A stretch of 64,000 nucleotides of DNA from Nonomuraea polychroma. Lineage in GTDB: Bacteria > Actinomycetota > Actinomycetes > Streptosporangiales > Streptosporangiaceae. The notes below the pieces were generated by a model that was given only the letters and a program-made list of their open reading frames with translations, did not search any database and had not been told where the DNA came from. This document shows positions 49,074-57,678 of this stretch, piece after piece (positions within the stretch are counted from its first letter, which is position 1; each line of letters begins with the position of its first letter). The stretch covers positions 7,963,501 to 8,027,500 of the forward strand of contig NZ_SAUN01000001.1 in assembly GCF_004011505.1 (NCBI RefSeq), given 5' to 3'. Made by a program: the position numbers and the translations under genes.

Positions 49074-50942
49074 ATGCCGGAACAGCAGACACGCCTGCTC
49101 GCGGAGCGCTACGAGCTCATCGCCCCGCTCGGTCGGGGAACCATGGGCACCGTGTGGCGCGCCCGCGACCGCGCGCTCGGGCGCGAGGTGGCGGTCAAGG
49201 AAATCCGCCAGGACCCGGGACTCACCGAGGAACAGCGGACCGAGCTGCGCGAACGTATGGTCCGCGAAGGCCGCATCGCCTCGCGGATCAACCACCCGTC
49301 CGTCGCCTCCATCCACGACGTGCTGATCCACGACAACAGCCCGTGGATCATCATGGAGCTCATCGAGGCCCGCTCGCTGGAGCAGGTCATCGAGGAGGAG
49401 GGACCGCTGCCGCCGCGGCTGGTGGCCGAGATCGGCGTCGATCTGCTCGGCGCGCTGCGGGCGGCGCACGCCCAGGGCATCACGCACCGCGACGTCAAGC
49501 CGGGCAACGTGCTCATCACCGAGAACGGCCGCGTGGTGCTGACCGACTTCGGGATCGCCAAGGCCGAGGGTGACTCACGGCTGACGAAGACGGGCATGGT
49601 GATCGGCTCGCCCGGCTACACGGCCCCGGAACGTGCCAGGGGTGAGTACACCGGGCCGGAGTCGGACATCTGGTCGCTCGGCGCGACGCTCTACTTCGCG
49701 GTGGAGGGACGGCCTGCGTACGAGCGGTCCACGATCGCGGAGACGCTGGCGGCGCTGCTCACCGAGAGCGCTGACCCGCCCACGCAGGCCGGGCAGCTAC
49801 GACCCGTGCTCAACGGGCTGCTGAACAAGGACTACCGGCAGCGGCTCAACGCCGCCAAGGCGGAGACCCTGCTGCGCATGGTCGCCGACACCCCGACGAG
49901 CGAGATGCCGGTGTTGACGGCCGAGGCTCTCATGGCGCAGGAGGCACCCTTGCCCGATCCGTTCGCCGCTTCGAAGCCCCCCGCCGGCTCGGGAGCCCCG
50001 GGCGCGCAGGGTGGCCCCGGAGCTCAAGGACCCGGCGGCCCAGGCGCCGCCGGTCGTGGACACGGCCCGGTCGGCCCCGGCGTGCACGGCCCCGCCGGCA
50101 TGCAGGGCCCCGCCGGTCCGGGCGGGCCGGGTGCAGGCGCCCCCGGCCACGGCCCCGCAGGACGGGGAGGTCCAGGCGGGCCGGGCGCGGGCGGGCCAGG
50201 GGTGCCGCACACCGGCGGCCCCGGTGCGGGCGGCCCGGGACCGCAGCCTGTGTCCGGGCCTCAGGGGCCCGGAGGCGGGCGAGGGCCGGCGTCGGGACCC
50301 CAGGGGCCTCAGGGGCCGATGCGCGGCCCGAACGTGCCTACCGCGCCGCAGAGCACCGGCTATCCGCAGGGCCGGCAACCGGCCCCGCAGGGTCCCGGCT
50401 CGCAGACGGGCGGGCCGCGAGCCGGCGGGCCGGGGATGCGGACCGGCGGGCCGGGAGCCCAGGGCAGCGGGCCTGGTGCTCAGGCCGGCGGGCCCGGGAG
50501 TGGTGGGCCTCAGGCGGCGTCCTCCGAGGCGGAGTTCGATCCCGAGCGGACGGTCAACATCGCGCGCCCCAAGGGGCCCACGGCGCCACAGCAGGGGCGG
50601 CCGCCGCAGCAGCCAGGCGACGAGGGCGCCATCTCCACCATGCGTATCCAGACACCGCCGAGCGGCTCACCTGGCCAGCAGGTGTACCCGCCCGCGCCTT
50701 CGGCGGGCCGGCCGCAGCCCGCGCCACAGCCGCACGGGATGCCCCAGCCGCCGATGCCGCAGCAGGCGGGGCAGCAGGGACCGCATCAGAGCAAGGGCCT
50801 AGGGACGGACCTGTTCGCCATCGCCGGGCAGCCGGAGCAGAAGCCCTCGGGCAACCGCAGCGGCATGCTGGTGCTCATGGCGGTGGCCGCCGCGGCCGCC
50901 GTGGTGATCGCCGTGCTCATCGTGGCGCTCTTCTCCAGCTGA
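49074..50942 (+). CDS. Tail-anchored Ser/Thr protein kinase with collagen-like linker
   Basis: 622 residues. Kinase domain (about 12-270) with GRGTMGTVWRA, Lys42, HRDVKPGN (Asp140) and DFG at 158-160. Next comes a linker of about 280 residues (305-585), extremely rich in Gly/Pro/Ala, with stretches of G-x-x triplets (GPAGMQGPAGPGGPG type) like collagen, then Pro/Gln-rich sequence. One transmembrane helix (about 597-618) ends the chain; only a few residues would lie outside, so it has no extracellular sensor. The linker would hold the kinase some distance from the membrane. Confidence 0.93.
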   Translation: MPEQQTRLLAERYELIAPLGRGTMGTVWRARDRALGREVAVKEIRQDPGLTEEQRTELRERMVREGRIASRINHPSVASIHDVLIHDNSPWIIMELIEARSLEQVIEEEGPLPPRLVAEIGVDLLGALRAAHAQGITHRDVKPGNVLITENGRVVLTDFGIAKAEGDSRLTKTGMVIGSPGYTAPERARGEYTGPESDIWSLGATLYFAVEGRPAYERSTIAETLAALLTESADPPTQAGQLRPVLNGLLNKDYRQRLNAAKAETLLRMVADTPTSEMPVLTAEALMAQEAPLPDPFAASKPPAGSGAPGAQGGPGAQGPGGPGAAGRGHGPVGPGVHGPAGMQGPAGPGGPGAGAPGHGPAGRGGPGGPGAGGPGVPHTGGPGAGGPGPQPVSGPQGPGGGRGPASGPQGPQGPMRGPNVPTAPQSTGYPQGRQPAPQGPGSQTGGPRAGGPGMRTGGPGAQGSGPGAQAGGPGSGGPQAASSEAEFDPERTVNIARPKGPTAPQQGRPPQQPGDEGAISTMRIQTPPSGSPGQQVYPPAPSAGRPQPAPQPHGMPQPPMPQQAGQQGPHQSKGLGTDLFAIAGQPEQKPSGNRSGMLVLMAVAAAAAVVIAVLIVALFSS

Positions 50943-51002
50943 GCACAGCTGACCACCGGCGTCCTCCGCAGGTGTCGAGGGCCGTGGGTAAGACTGGGAG
51001 TC

Positions 51003-52388
51003 ATGAGCGAGTTCAGGATCGAGCATGACTCGATGGGCGAGGTTCGCGTGCCCGCGGGCGCCAAGTGGCGCGCGCAGACCCAGCGGGCGGTGGAGAACTT
51101 CCCCATCTCGGGACGGCCCTTGGAGCCGTCCCACATAGCGGCGCTGGGCCTGATCAAGGCGGTCGCCGCCGAGGTCAACGGCGAGCTGGGCGTGATCGAC
51201 AAGGACATGGCGGAGTCGATCGCGCAGGCGGCCGCCGACGTGGCCGACAACGAGCACGACGACCAGTTCCCCATCGACGTGTTCCAGACCGGCTCGGGCA
51301 CCTCGTCGAACATGAACGTCAACGAGGTCATCGCCACGCTGGCCGAAGAGCGTCTGGGACGCCCGGTCCACCCCAACGACCACGTCAACGCCTCGCAGTC
51401 GTCCAACGACGTGTTCCCCACCTCCATTCACGTGGCCGCCGCCACCGAAGTCATCTACCACCTGGTGCCGTCGCTGCAGCATCTGGCGACCGCGCTGCGC
51501 GCGAAGGCGATGGAGTTCGACGAGGTCGTCAAGTCAGGACGCACGCACCTGATGGACGCCACGCCGGTCACGCTCGGCCAGGAGTTCGGCGGCTACGCCG
51601 CGCAGATCGAGCACGGCGTCAACCGGGTCAAAGGCGCGCTGGCCCACGTGGTGGAGCTGCCACTCGGCGGCACCGCCGTGGGCACCGGCATCAACACGCC
51701 GCCCGGCTTCGCCGAGAAGGCCGTCGCCAAGCTCAGCGAGGCGACCGGCATCAAGTTCGTCGAGGCGCCCGACCACTTCGAGGCCCAGAGCGCGCAGGAC
51801 TCCATCGTCGAGTTGTCGGGGCAGCTCAAGGTGGTCGCGGTCTCCCTCACCAAGATCGCCAACGACCTCCGCTGGATGGGCTCCGGGCCGCGAGCCGGAC
51901 TGGGCGAGATCAACCTGCCCGACCTGCAGCCCGGCTCCTCGATCATGCCCGGCAAGGTCAACCCGGTGATCCCTGAGGCCACGGCCATGGTGGCGGCCCA
52001 GGTGATCGGCAATGACGCGGCGATCACCTTCGCCGGCGCGTCCGGCAACTTCGAGCTGAACGTGCAGCTGCCGATCATCGCCCGCAACATCCTGGAGTCG
52101 ATCAGGTTGCTGGCCAACGTCTCACGCCTGCTCGCCGATCGCTGCGTCGCCGGCATCACGGCGAACACGCAACGCCTGCGCGAGTACGCCGAGTCGTCCC
52201 CGTCGATCGTCACGCCGCTCAACAAGTACGTCGGCTACGAGGAGGCCGCCAGGATCGCCAAGCAGGCGCTCGCCGAGCGCAAGACCATCCGGGAGGTCGT
52301 CATCGAGCGCGGCCACGTGGCCGACGGCACCCTGACCGAGGACCAGCTCGACGCCGCGCTCGATGTCTTGTCCATGACCAGACATTAA
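51003..52388 (+). CDS. fumC: Fumarate hydratase class II
   Basis: 461 residues. Oxygen-stable tetrameric fumarase with no cluster. Motifs: TGSGTSSNMNVNEV, HPNDHVNASQSSNDVFPT, the catalytic GRTHLMDATPVTLGQE, and the family signature GSSIMPGKVNP. ATG 51003 begins at the conserved start. It is convergent with trpD. In mycobacteria fumC lies beside glpX; here they are in the same region but separated. Confidence 0.96.
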   Translation: MSEFRIEHDSMGEVRVPAGAKWRAQTQRAVENFPISGRPLEPSHIAALGLIKAVAAEVNGELGVIDKDMAESIAQAAADVADNEHDDQFPIDVFQTGSGTSSNMNVNEVIATLAEERLGRPVHPNDHVNASQSSNDVFPTSIHVAAATEVIYHLVPSLQHLATALRAKAMEFDEVVKSGRTHLMDATPVTLGQEFGGYAAQIEHGVNRVKGALAHVVELPLGGTAVGTGINTPPGFAEKAVAKLSEATGIKFVEAPDHFEAQSAQDSIVELSGQLKVVAVSLTKIANDLRWMGSGPRAGLGEINLPDLQPGSSIMPGKVNPVIPEATAMVAAQVIGNDAAITFAGASGNFELNVQLPIIARNILESIRLLANVSRLLADRCVAGITANTQRLREYAESSPSIVTPLNKYVGYEEAARIAKQALAERKTIREVVIERGHVADGTLTEDQLDAALDVLSMTRH

Positions 52389-52398
52389 GGATCAGGCC

Positions 52399-53466
52399 CT
52401 AATGATCAGATGCTGGCGCGAGCGCCCGCGTGGCGTGCCCCCAGCGGGTGAGCAGGGACAGGGCGGCGCCGGAGTCGACGGCGTCGGCGGCACGTTTGTA
52501 GGCCCCGGCCATGGCGGTCATGAGCTCGTCCGCCGGCGGCGTGCCCTCGGCGGCCACGACGGCGGCGGCCGCGTTCAGCAGGACCACGTCGCGCACCGGT
52601 CCCCGCTCGCCCATAAGGACGGCCCGCGCCACGGCGGCGTTGTGCTTGGCGTCGTCGCCGCGCAGGTCGTCGGGGCGGGCGCGGGGGATCGACAGCTCGG
52701 CGGCGTCGAACGCGGTACGCGTCACCGTGCCGCGGCGTACCACCCAGATCGTCGAGGGGCCGCAGGTGGTCAGCTCGTCGAGCCCGTCGTCGCCGCGGAA
52801 GACGAGCGAGGAGCCGCCGCGCTGGGCCAGGACGCCCGCGATGACGGGAGCCATCTCCGGGTGGTAGACACCGACCGCCTGCGCCGCGGGCAGGGCGGGG
52901 TTGGTGAGCGGGGCCAGGAAGTTGAAGACGGTGGGGATGCCCAGCTCGCGGCGTGGCCCCGCGGTGCGCCGCATGGCCGGGTTGAACGCGGGCGCGAAGC
53001 AGAACGTGATGCCGATCTCGTCGGCGACCTGGACCACCGCGGCGGGCGGCAGGTCGATGACCACGCCCAGTTCCTCGAGCAGGTCGGCGGCGCCTGTCTT
53101 GGACGAGGCCGCCCGGCCGCCGTGCTTGGCCACCCTCACGCCAGTGGCGGCGGCCACGATGGCGGCCATGGTGGAGATGTTGACGGTGTTGGCCCGGTCG
53201 CCGCCGGTGCCGACGAGGTCCACGGGATCGCCGGGGATGCGGATCGCGGCCGATCTGGACAGCAGGCCGTCGGCCAGCCCGGACACCTCCTCCACGCTCT
53301 CGCCCTTGGCACGCAGGGCGACGGCGAAGGCGGCGATCTGGGCGTTCGTGGCGTCCCCCGACACGATCTGCTCCATGGCCCAGGCGGCCTGGCGGGCGGT
53401 GAGCGACACGCCGTCGAGGAGCAAGGCGAACAGGTCGGGCCAAGTGATGGTGGTGGTGCCGGTCAC
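52399..53466 (-). CDS. trpD: Anthranilate phosphoribosyltransferase
   Basis: 355 residues. Second step of tryptophan synthesis, joining anthranilate to PRPP. Motifs: GTGGDRANTVNIST (phosphate-binding, about 86-99), KHGGRAASSKTGAADLLEELG, and the metal site near RGDDGLDELT. The start GTG 53466 follows GAAAGGGG. It is not in a trp operon here. A short Trp-rich leader ORF and alternate hairpins directly upstream indicate attenuation by tryptophan supply. Confidence 0.95.
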   Translation of the reverse strand: MTGTTTITWPDLFALLLDGVSLTARQAAWAMEQIVSGDATNAQIAAFAVALRAKGESVEEVSGLADGLLSRSAAIRIPGDPVDLVGTGGDRANTVNISTMAAIVAAATGVRVAKHGGRAASSKTGAADLLEELGVVIDLPPAAVVQVADEIGITFCFAPAFNPAMRRTAGPRRELGIPTVFNFLAPLTNPALPAAQAVGVYHPEMAPVIAGVLAQRGGSSLVFRGDDGLDELTTCGPSTIWVVRRGTVTRTAFDAAELSIPRARPDDLRGDDAKHNAAVARAVLMGERGPVRDVVLLNAAAAVVAAEGTPPADELMTAMAGAYKRAADAVDSGAALSLLTRWGHATRALAPASDH

Positions 53467-53517
53467 GGTGAGCGCCCCTTTCTTCAGAGCTCGACGGGGG
53501 CGCGTGTGCAGATGCCG

Positions 53518-53577
53518 ACGGCCGCCTCGTCGAGGCGGCCGTATGCGTATGCGCTAGGAGGTCCGCCTAGGAGGCGG
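53518..53577 (-). promoter_or_regulatory. trpD transcription attenuator (three alternative hairpins)
   Basis: On the minus strand four segments follow the leader Trp codons. Segment 1 (53572-53577, CCGCCT in the RNA) pairs with segment 2 (53563-53568, AGGCGG). Segment 2 can pair instead with CCGCCT inside segment 3 (53532-53542). Segment 3 forms a perfect 11-bp stem with segment 4 (53518-53528), the terminator-like hairpin. Segment 1 begins right after the Trp codons, so a stalled ribosome would free segment 2 to block hairpin 3:4. Confidence 0.82.
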
Positions 53578-53605
53578 GCCACCACTGCAGCGAATACGCG
53601 ATCAT
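53567..53605 (-). CDS. trpL: trp leader peptide, 12 residues with two adjacent Trp codons
   Basis: The frame encodes MIAYSLQWWPAS and stops in TAG inside hairpin 1:2. The tandem TGG codons stand directly before the first attenuator segment. An in-frame ATG at 53638 would give a 23-residue form with a third Trp at position 2. Ribosome sites for both are weak (GGACAC before the shorter). It senses charged tRNA-Trp and has no other expected role. Confidence 0.82.
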   Translation of the reverse strand: MIAYSLQWWPAS

Positions 53606-53706
53606 GTGTCCAAAGATAGCAGACCCGTTGATCCACATAGCGCGGCACTGATCTATGTCGTCGGCACCCATGCGTCCCGGCGCGGCGAGCGCCTAGGGTG
53701 CGGAGT

Positions 53707-54459
53707 ATGGCGAAGGAGCTGACTGGGCGGACCGCGCTGGTGACGGGGGCGGGGAGCGGCATCGGGGCGGCCTGCGCCCGCCGGCTGGCCGCGGAGGGGG
53801 CCAGGGTGCTGGTCCTTGACCTGCGGGCCGAGCCCGCCGAGAAGGTGGCCGCCGAGCTGGGCGGCACGGCCGTGGTGGCCGATCTGAGCGACCCGGGGTT
53901 CGTGGCGGCGCTGCCGGACGAGCCCATCGATATCGTGGTGAACAACGCCGGGTTCCAGCACGTCGCGCCGATCGAGGAGTTCCCGCCCGAGGTGTTCGCC
54001 ACGATGCTGCGTGTCATGGTGGAGGCGCCGTTCCTGATCGCGCGGCGGGTGTTGCCCGGCATGTACGCGGGCGGGTGGGGAAGGTTCGTGAACATCTCGT
54101 CGGTGCACGGGTTGCGGGCCTCTCCGTACAAGTCGGCGTACACGACGGCCAAACACGCTCTGGAAGGGTTTTCCAAGGTCGTGGCGCTCGAAGGGGCGCC
54201 CCATGGCGTGACCTCGACCTGCGTGTGCCCCGCGTACGTGCGCACCGGCCTGGTGGAGGCGCAGATCGCCGACCAGGCCACGGTGCACGGCATCGAGCCC
54301 GACGAGGTCGTCGAGACCATCATGTTGCAGCCCGCCGCGATCAAGCGGCTGATCGAGCCGGAGGAGGTGGCCGAGCTGGTCGCCTACCTGTGCGGGCCGA
54401 GCGGCGCGTTCATCACCGGCGTGTCGCTGCCTGTGGACGGTGGCTGGACGGCGAGGTAG
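53707..54459 (+). CDS. 3-Hydroxybutyrate dehydrogenase-like SDR
   Basis: 250 residues. Rossmann TGAGSGIG at about 13-20, DLR after strand two (NAD preference), NNAG, and catalytic ISSVHG...SAYTTAK. The stretch NNAGFQHVAPIEEFP and the C-terminal IEPEEVAELVAYLCGPSGAFITG are typical of D-3-hydroxybutyrate dehydrogenases, which make acetoacetate. ATG 53707. The stop is shared with the GTG of the next gene (TAGTG). The neighbouring transporter and oligomer-hydrolase-like enzyme support the substrate. Confidence 0.86.
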   Translation: MAKELTGRTALVTGAGSGIGAACARRLAAEGARVLVLDLRAEPAEKVAAELGGTAVVADLSDPGFVAALPDEPIDIVVNNAGFQHVAPIEEFPPEVFATMLRVMVEAPFLIARRVLPGMYAGGWGRFVNISSVHGLRASPYKSAYTTAKHALEGFSKVVALEGAPHGVTSTCVCPAYVRTGLVEAQIADQATVHGIEPDEVVETIMLQPAAIKRLIEPEEVAELVAYLCGPSGAFITGVSLPVDGGWTAR

Positions 54460-56372
54460 TGAGCAAACAATTTCTCGAGCTTCTGGCCAGGGAGGCGTCG
54501 GCGGTCGAGTTCGAAGGGCCGATCATCGAGGCCAGGGCGCGGGGTGCGGACCCGGCCGAGATCGAGGAGCTGGAGCAGGCCAAGGTCGCCGCGCTGAAGG
54601 TGCGTGACCTGCTCAAGCGGCGGGCCAGGCGCGAGGCCGAGTTGTCGGCCCTGTACGACACGGCCGGCGACCTGGCGGCGCTGCGTGACCTGGACGCCGT
54701 GCTGGAGGCCATCGTGCACCGGGCCAGGCAGTTGCTGGCCACCGACATCGCGTACATGACGCTGCACGACCCGGAGCGGGGCGACACGTACATGCGGGTC
54801 ACCGACGGGTCGATCTCGGCGAAGTTCCGAGCGTTGCGGCTGGCCATGGGGGCGGGTCTGGGCGGGCTGGTGGCGCAGACGGCGGTGCCGTACTCGACGG
54901 CCGACTATTTCGCCGACGCCCGGTTCCGCCACAAGGACGACATCGACGAGGCCGTCAAGGAGGAGGGCCTGGTCGCGATCCTCGGCGTGCCGCTGCGGCT
55001 GGGCAAGCGGGTGATCGGCGTGCTGATGGCGGCCAACCGCAGCGCGCGGCCGTTCCACCAGGAGGAGGTGTCGCTGCTGGCCAGCCTGGCCGCGCACGCC
55101 GCCGTCGCGATCGACAACGCCAGGCTGCTGCAGGAGACCAGGAACGCGCTGGAGGAGTTGTCCCAGGCCCACAGGACGGCCAGGGAGCACGGCGAGGCGG
55201 TGGAGCGGGCGGCGCTCGCCCACGATCGGATGACCTCGCTCGTGCTGCGCGGCGGCGGGATCGAGGACGTGGCAGCCGTGGTGACCGACGTGCTCGGCGG
55301 GTCACTGGCGGTGCTGGACGACCTCGGCCGGGCGATCACCGGGGACGTCGGGGAGCTCGACTCCGGGGTGTTCGAGGCGGCGCAGGCGTCACGGGCGCTG
55401 GGCCGCACCGTACGCAGGGGCGATCTGCTGATCGCGTCGGTGGACGTCGGCGGGGAGCCGTTGTGCACGCTCATCCTGCGCAGCGACGACGCCGACGAGC
55501 GCATCCTGGAGCGGGCGGCGCTGGTGTGCGCGCTGCTGCTGCTGTTCAGGAGAAGCGTGGCCGAGGCCGAGGGGCGGGTCAGGGGCGAGTTGCTGGACGA
55601 CCTGATCGCGCGGCCGGACTCCCCTGGCCTCGCCGACCGGGCACGCAGGCTCGGGGTCGATCTGGGGGCGCCCCATGTCGTGGTGGTGGTCAAGCACGGC
55701 GGGCAGCGCGAGCGCGCGGCGTTCTGGGCGTCGTCGCAGGCGACCCTGCGGCACGGGCTGGCCGCGGGGCGCGGGGACGAGGTGGTGCTGCTGGTCCCCG
55801 GCGACAAGGCGGGCGCCGTCGCACAACGGGTGGCGGGCGAGCTGAGCGCGTCGTTGCACAGCCCGGCCACGGCAGGCGCGTGCGGCGTGCGCGGCGGCCC
55901 AGAGAGCGCGCGCGGCGGCCCGGCGGGCGTCCGCGGTGGCCCGGGCGACGTGGCCGCGGCCTACCTGGAGGCGCGGCGGTGCGCCGAGGCGCTCATCGCA
56001 TTGGGCCGGGCCGGCGACGGGGCGAGCGCGGCCGAGCTGGGCTTCGTCGGCCTGCTCGTGGGCGACGGCCGCGACGTACACGGCTTCGTGGACCGGGTGC
56101 TCGGCGCGGTGATCGACTACGACACGCGCCGGGGTACCGCGCTGGCCGACACGCTGAGCGCGTACTTCGGTACCGGCGGCTCGCCCTCCCGTACGGCCGA
56201 GGCCATGCACATCCACGTCAACACCGTCACGCAGCGGCTCGACCGGATCGGCAAGTTGCTCGGCGACGGCTGGCTGGAGCCGGAGCGGGCGCTGGAGATC
56301 CAGCTGGCGCTTCGTCTGCACCGGCTCGGCCACACATCCACCCCACAGACTGTGGGCCCGGACTCCATATGA
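54459..56372 (+). CDS. GAF-domain PucR-type (CdaR-like) transcriptional regulator
   Basis: 637 residues. N-terminal helical region, a GAF domain (about 70-215, YMTLHDPERGDTYMRVTDG ... GVPLRLGKRVIGVLMAANR), a second regulatory region, then a PucR C-terminal HTH_30 domain (about 560-630, LADTLSAYFGTGGSPSRTAEAMHIHVNTVTQRLDRI). A repeated VRGGPxxARGGP run lies near residue 490. It is coupled to the dehydrogenase by a one-base overlap and probably activates this operon when its substrate is present. Confidence 0.9.
   Translation: MSKQFLELLAREASAVEFEGPIIEARARGADPAEIEELEQAKVAALKVRDLLKRRARREAELSALYDTAGDLAALRDLDAVLEAIVHRARQLLATDIAYMTLHDPERGDTYMRVTDGSISAKFRALRLAMGAGLGGLVAQTAVPYSTADYFADARFRHKDDIDEAVKEEGLVAILGVPLRLGKRVIGVLMAANRSARPFHQEEVSLLASLAAHAAVAIDNARLLQETRNALEELSQAHRTAREHGEAVERAALAHDRMTSLVLRGGGIEDVAAVVTDVLGGSLAVLDDLGRAITGDVGELDSGVFEAAQASRALGRTVRRGDLLIASVDVGGEPLCTLILRSDDADERILERAALVCALLLLFRRSVAEAEGRVRGELLDDLIARPDSPGLADRARRLGVDLGAPHVVVVVKHGGQRERAAFWASSQATLRHGLAAGRGDEVVLLVPGDKAGAVAQRVAGELSASLHSPATAGACGVRGGPESARGGPAGVRGGPGDVAAAYLEARRCAEALIALGRAGDGASAAELGFVGLLVGDGRDVHGFVDRVLGAVIDYDTRRGTALADTLSAYFGTGGSPSRTAEAMHIHVNTVTQRLDRIGKLLGDGWLEPERALEIQLALRLHRLGHTSTPQTVGPDSI
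56342..56356. promoter_or_regulatory. 15-bp perfect palindrome at the end of the regulator gene
   Basis: CCCACAG-A-CTGTGGG lies inside the last codons of the PucR-type gene, 20 bp before a second dyad that covers the transporter start. It could be an operator half of a pair. Confidence 0.4.
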
Positions 56373-56375
56373 GTG

Positions 56376-56405
56376 ATGCCGGTCACTCTTTAGCGTGACC
56401 GGCAT
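56376..56405. promoter_or_regulatory. 30-bp inverted repeat covering the transporter start codon
   Basis: ATGCCGGTCAC and its exact complement are 8 bp apart; the right arm ends in the AT of the ATG at 56404. As DNA it may bind the PucR-type regulator; as RNA it would form an 11-bp stem that hides the start codon. Confidence 0.6.
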
Positions 56406-57678
56406 GGCCACTTCCATCAAGAAGATCGTCGCCGCGAGCCTGATCGGCACCACCATCGAGTGGTACGACTTCTTCCTGTACGGCTCGGCAGCCGCTCTCG
56501 TGTTCAACACCCTCTTCTTCCCCGACTCCGACCCGCTGACCGGCACGCTGCTGTCGTTCCTCACCTACGCGGTCGGATTCGTCGCCCGCCCGCTCGGCGG
56601 CCTGGTCTTCGGTCACTTCGGCGACCGGGTGGGCCGCAAGACGCTGCTGGTCGTCAGCCTGCTGATGATGGGCGTCGCGACGTTCCTCATCGGCTGCCTG
56701 CCGACGTACGAGACGCTCGGCCCGTCGGCGGCGCTGCTGCTGACGGCGCTCAGGCTGGTGCAGGGCTTCGCGCTCGGCGGCGAGTGGGGCGGCGCGGTGC
56801 TCATCGTCTCCGAGCACGGCGACAACGCACGGCGCGGCTTCTGGGCCTCCTGGCCGCAGGCCGGCGCCCCGGGCGGGAACCTCCTGGCCACGGGCGTGCT
56901 GGCAGCGCTGGCCGCCTGGCAGCCGGACGAGGCGTTCCTGTCGTGGGGCTGGCGGGTGCCCTTCCTGCTGTCGGGCGTGCTGGTGCTGATCGGCCTGTGG
57001 ATCCGCCTGTCGATCAGCGAGTCGCCGGTCTTTCAGCAGGCCCCGCCCGAGCCGCGGGCGCCGATCGTCGGCGTGCTGCGCGACCACTGGAAGGACGTGC
57101 TCACCGCCATCGGCGCGCGCATGGCCGAGAACATCTCCTTCTACCTGCTGACCGTCTTCGTCATCACCTACGCCAAGTCCAACAACATCCCGAACTCGAC
57201 CGTCCTCAACGCGGTACTGATCGCCTCGGCCATCCACTTCGTCACGATCCCGATGTGGGGCGCGCTGTCCGACCGTGTCGGCCGCCGCCCGATCTACCTG
57301 GCCGGCGCCGCCGGCATCGGGGTGTGGATCTTCGCGTTCTTCCCGCTCGTCGACACGGGCAACTTCCTGGCGATCACCCTCGCCGTCACCGTCGGCCTGC
57401 TGTTCCACGGCATGATGTACGGCCCGCAGGCGGCGTTCTTCTCCGAGTTGTTCGGCACCAGGATGCGCTACACCGGCGTGTCGATCGGCGCTCAGCTGTC
57501 GGCGATCGTGGCCGGCGCGCTGGCCCCGATCATCGCCGTGGCGTTGCTGAGGAGCTACTCGAGCAGCGTGCCCATCTCCATCTACCTTGGTCTGGCTGCG
57601 GTGCTCACCCTGGTCGCGGTCTACGCCGCACGCGAGACCCAGGGTCGCGACCTGGCCGAAAGGATCCACGCGCAATGA
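56404..57678 (+). CDS. MFS transporter of the metabolite:H+ symporter family
   Basis: 424 residues with twelve helices. MHS features are strong: the opening IGTTIEWYDFFLYGSAAALVF, GFVARPLGGLVFGHFGDRVGRK, and RLVQGFALGGEWGGAVLIV. Such carriers import small carboxylates; 3-hydroxybutyrate is a sensible cargo in this operon. ATG 56404 is chosen over GTG 56395 by homology of the start, although both lie in an inverted repeat. The stop overlaps the hydrolase start (ATGA). Confidence 0.92.
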   Translation: MATSIKKIVAASLIGTTIEWYDFFLYGSAAALVFNTLFFPDSDPLTGTLLSFLTYAVGFVARPLGGLVFGHFGDRVGRKTLLVVSLLMMGVATFLIGCLPTYETLGPSAALLLTALRLVQGFALGGEWGGAVLIVSEHGDNARRGFWASWPQAGAPGGNLLATGVLAALAAWQPDEAFLSWGWRVPFLLSGVLVLIGLWIRLSISESPVFQQAPPEPRAPIVGVLRDHWKDVLTAIGARMAENISFYLLTVFVITYAKSNNIPNSTVLNAVLIASAIHFVTIPMWGALSDRVGRRPIYLAGAAGIGVWIFAFFPLVDTGNFLAITLAVTVGLLFHGMMYGPQAAFFSELFGTRMRYTGVSIGAQLSAIVAGALAPIIAVALLRSYSSSVPISIYLGLAAVLTLVAVYAARETQGRDLAERIHAQ

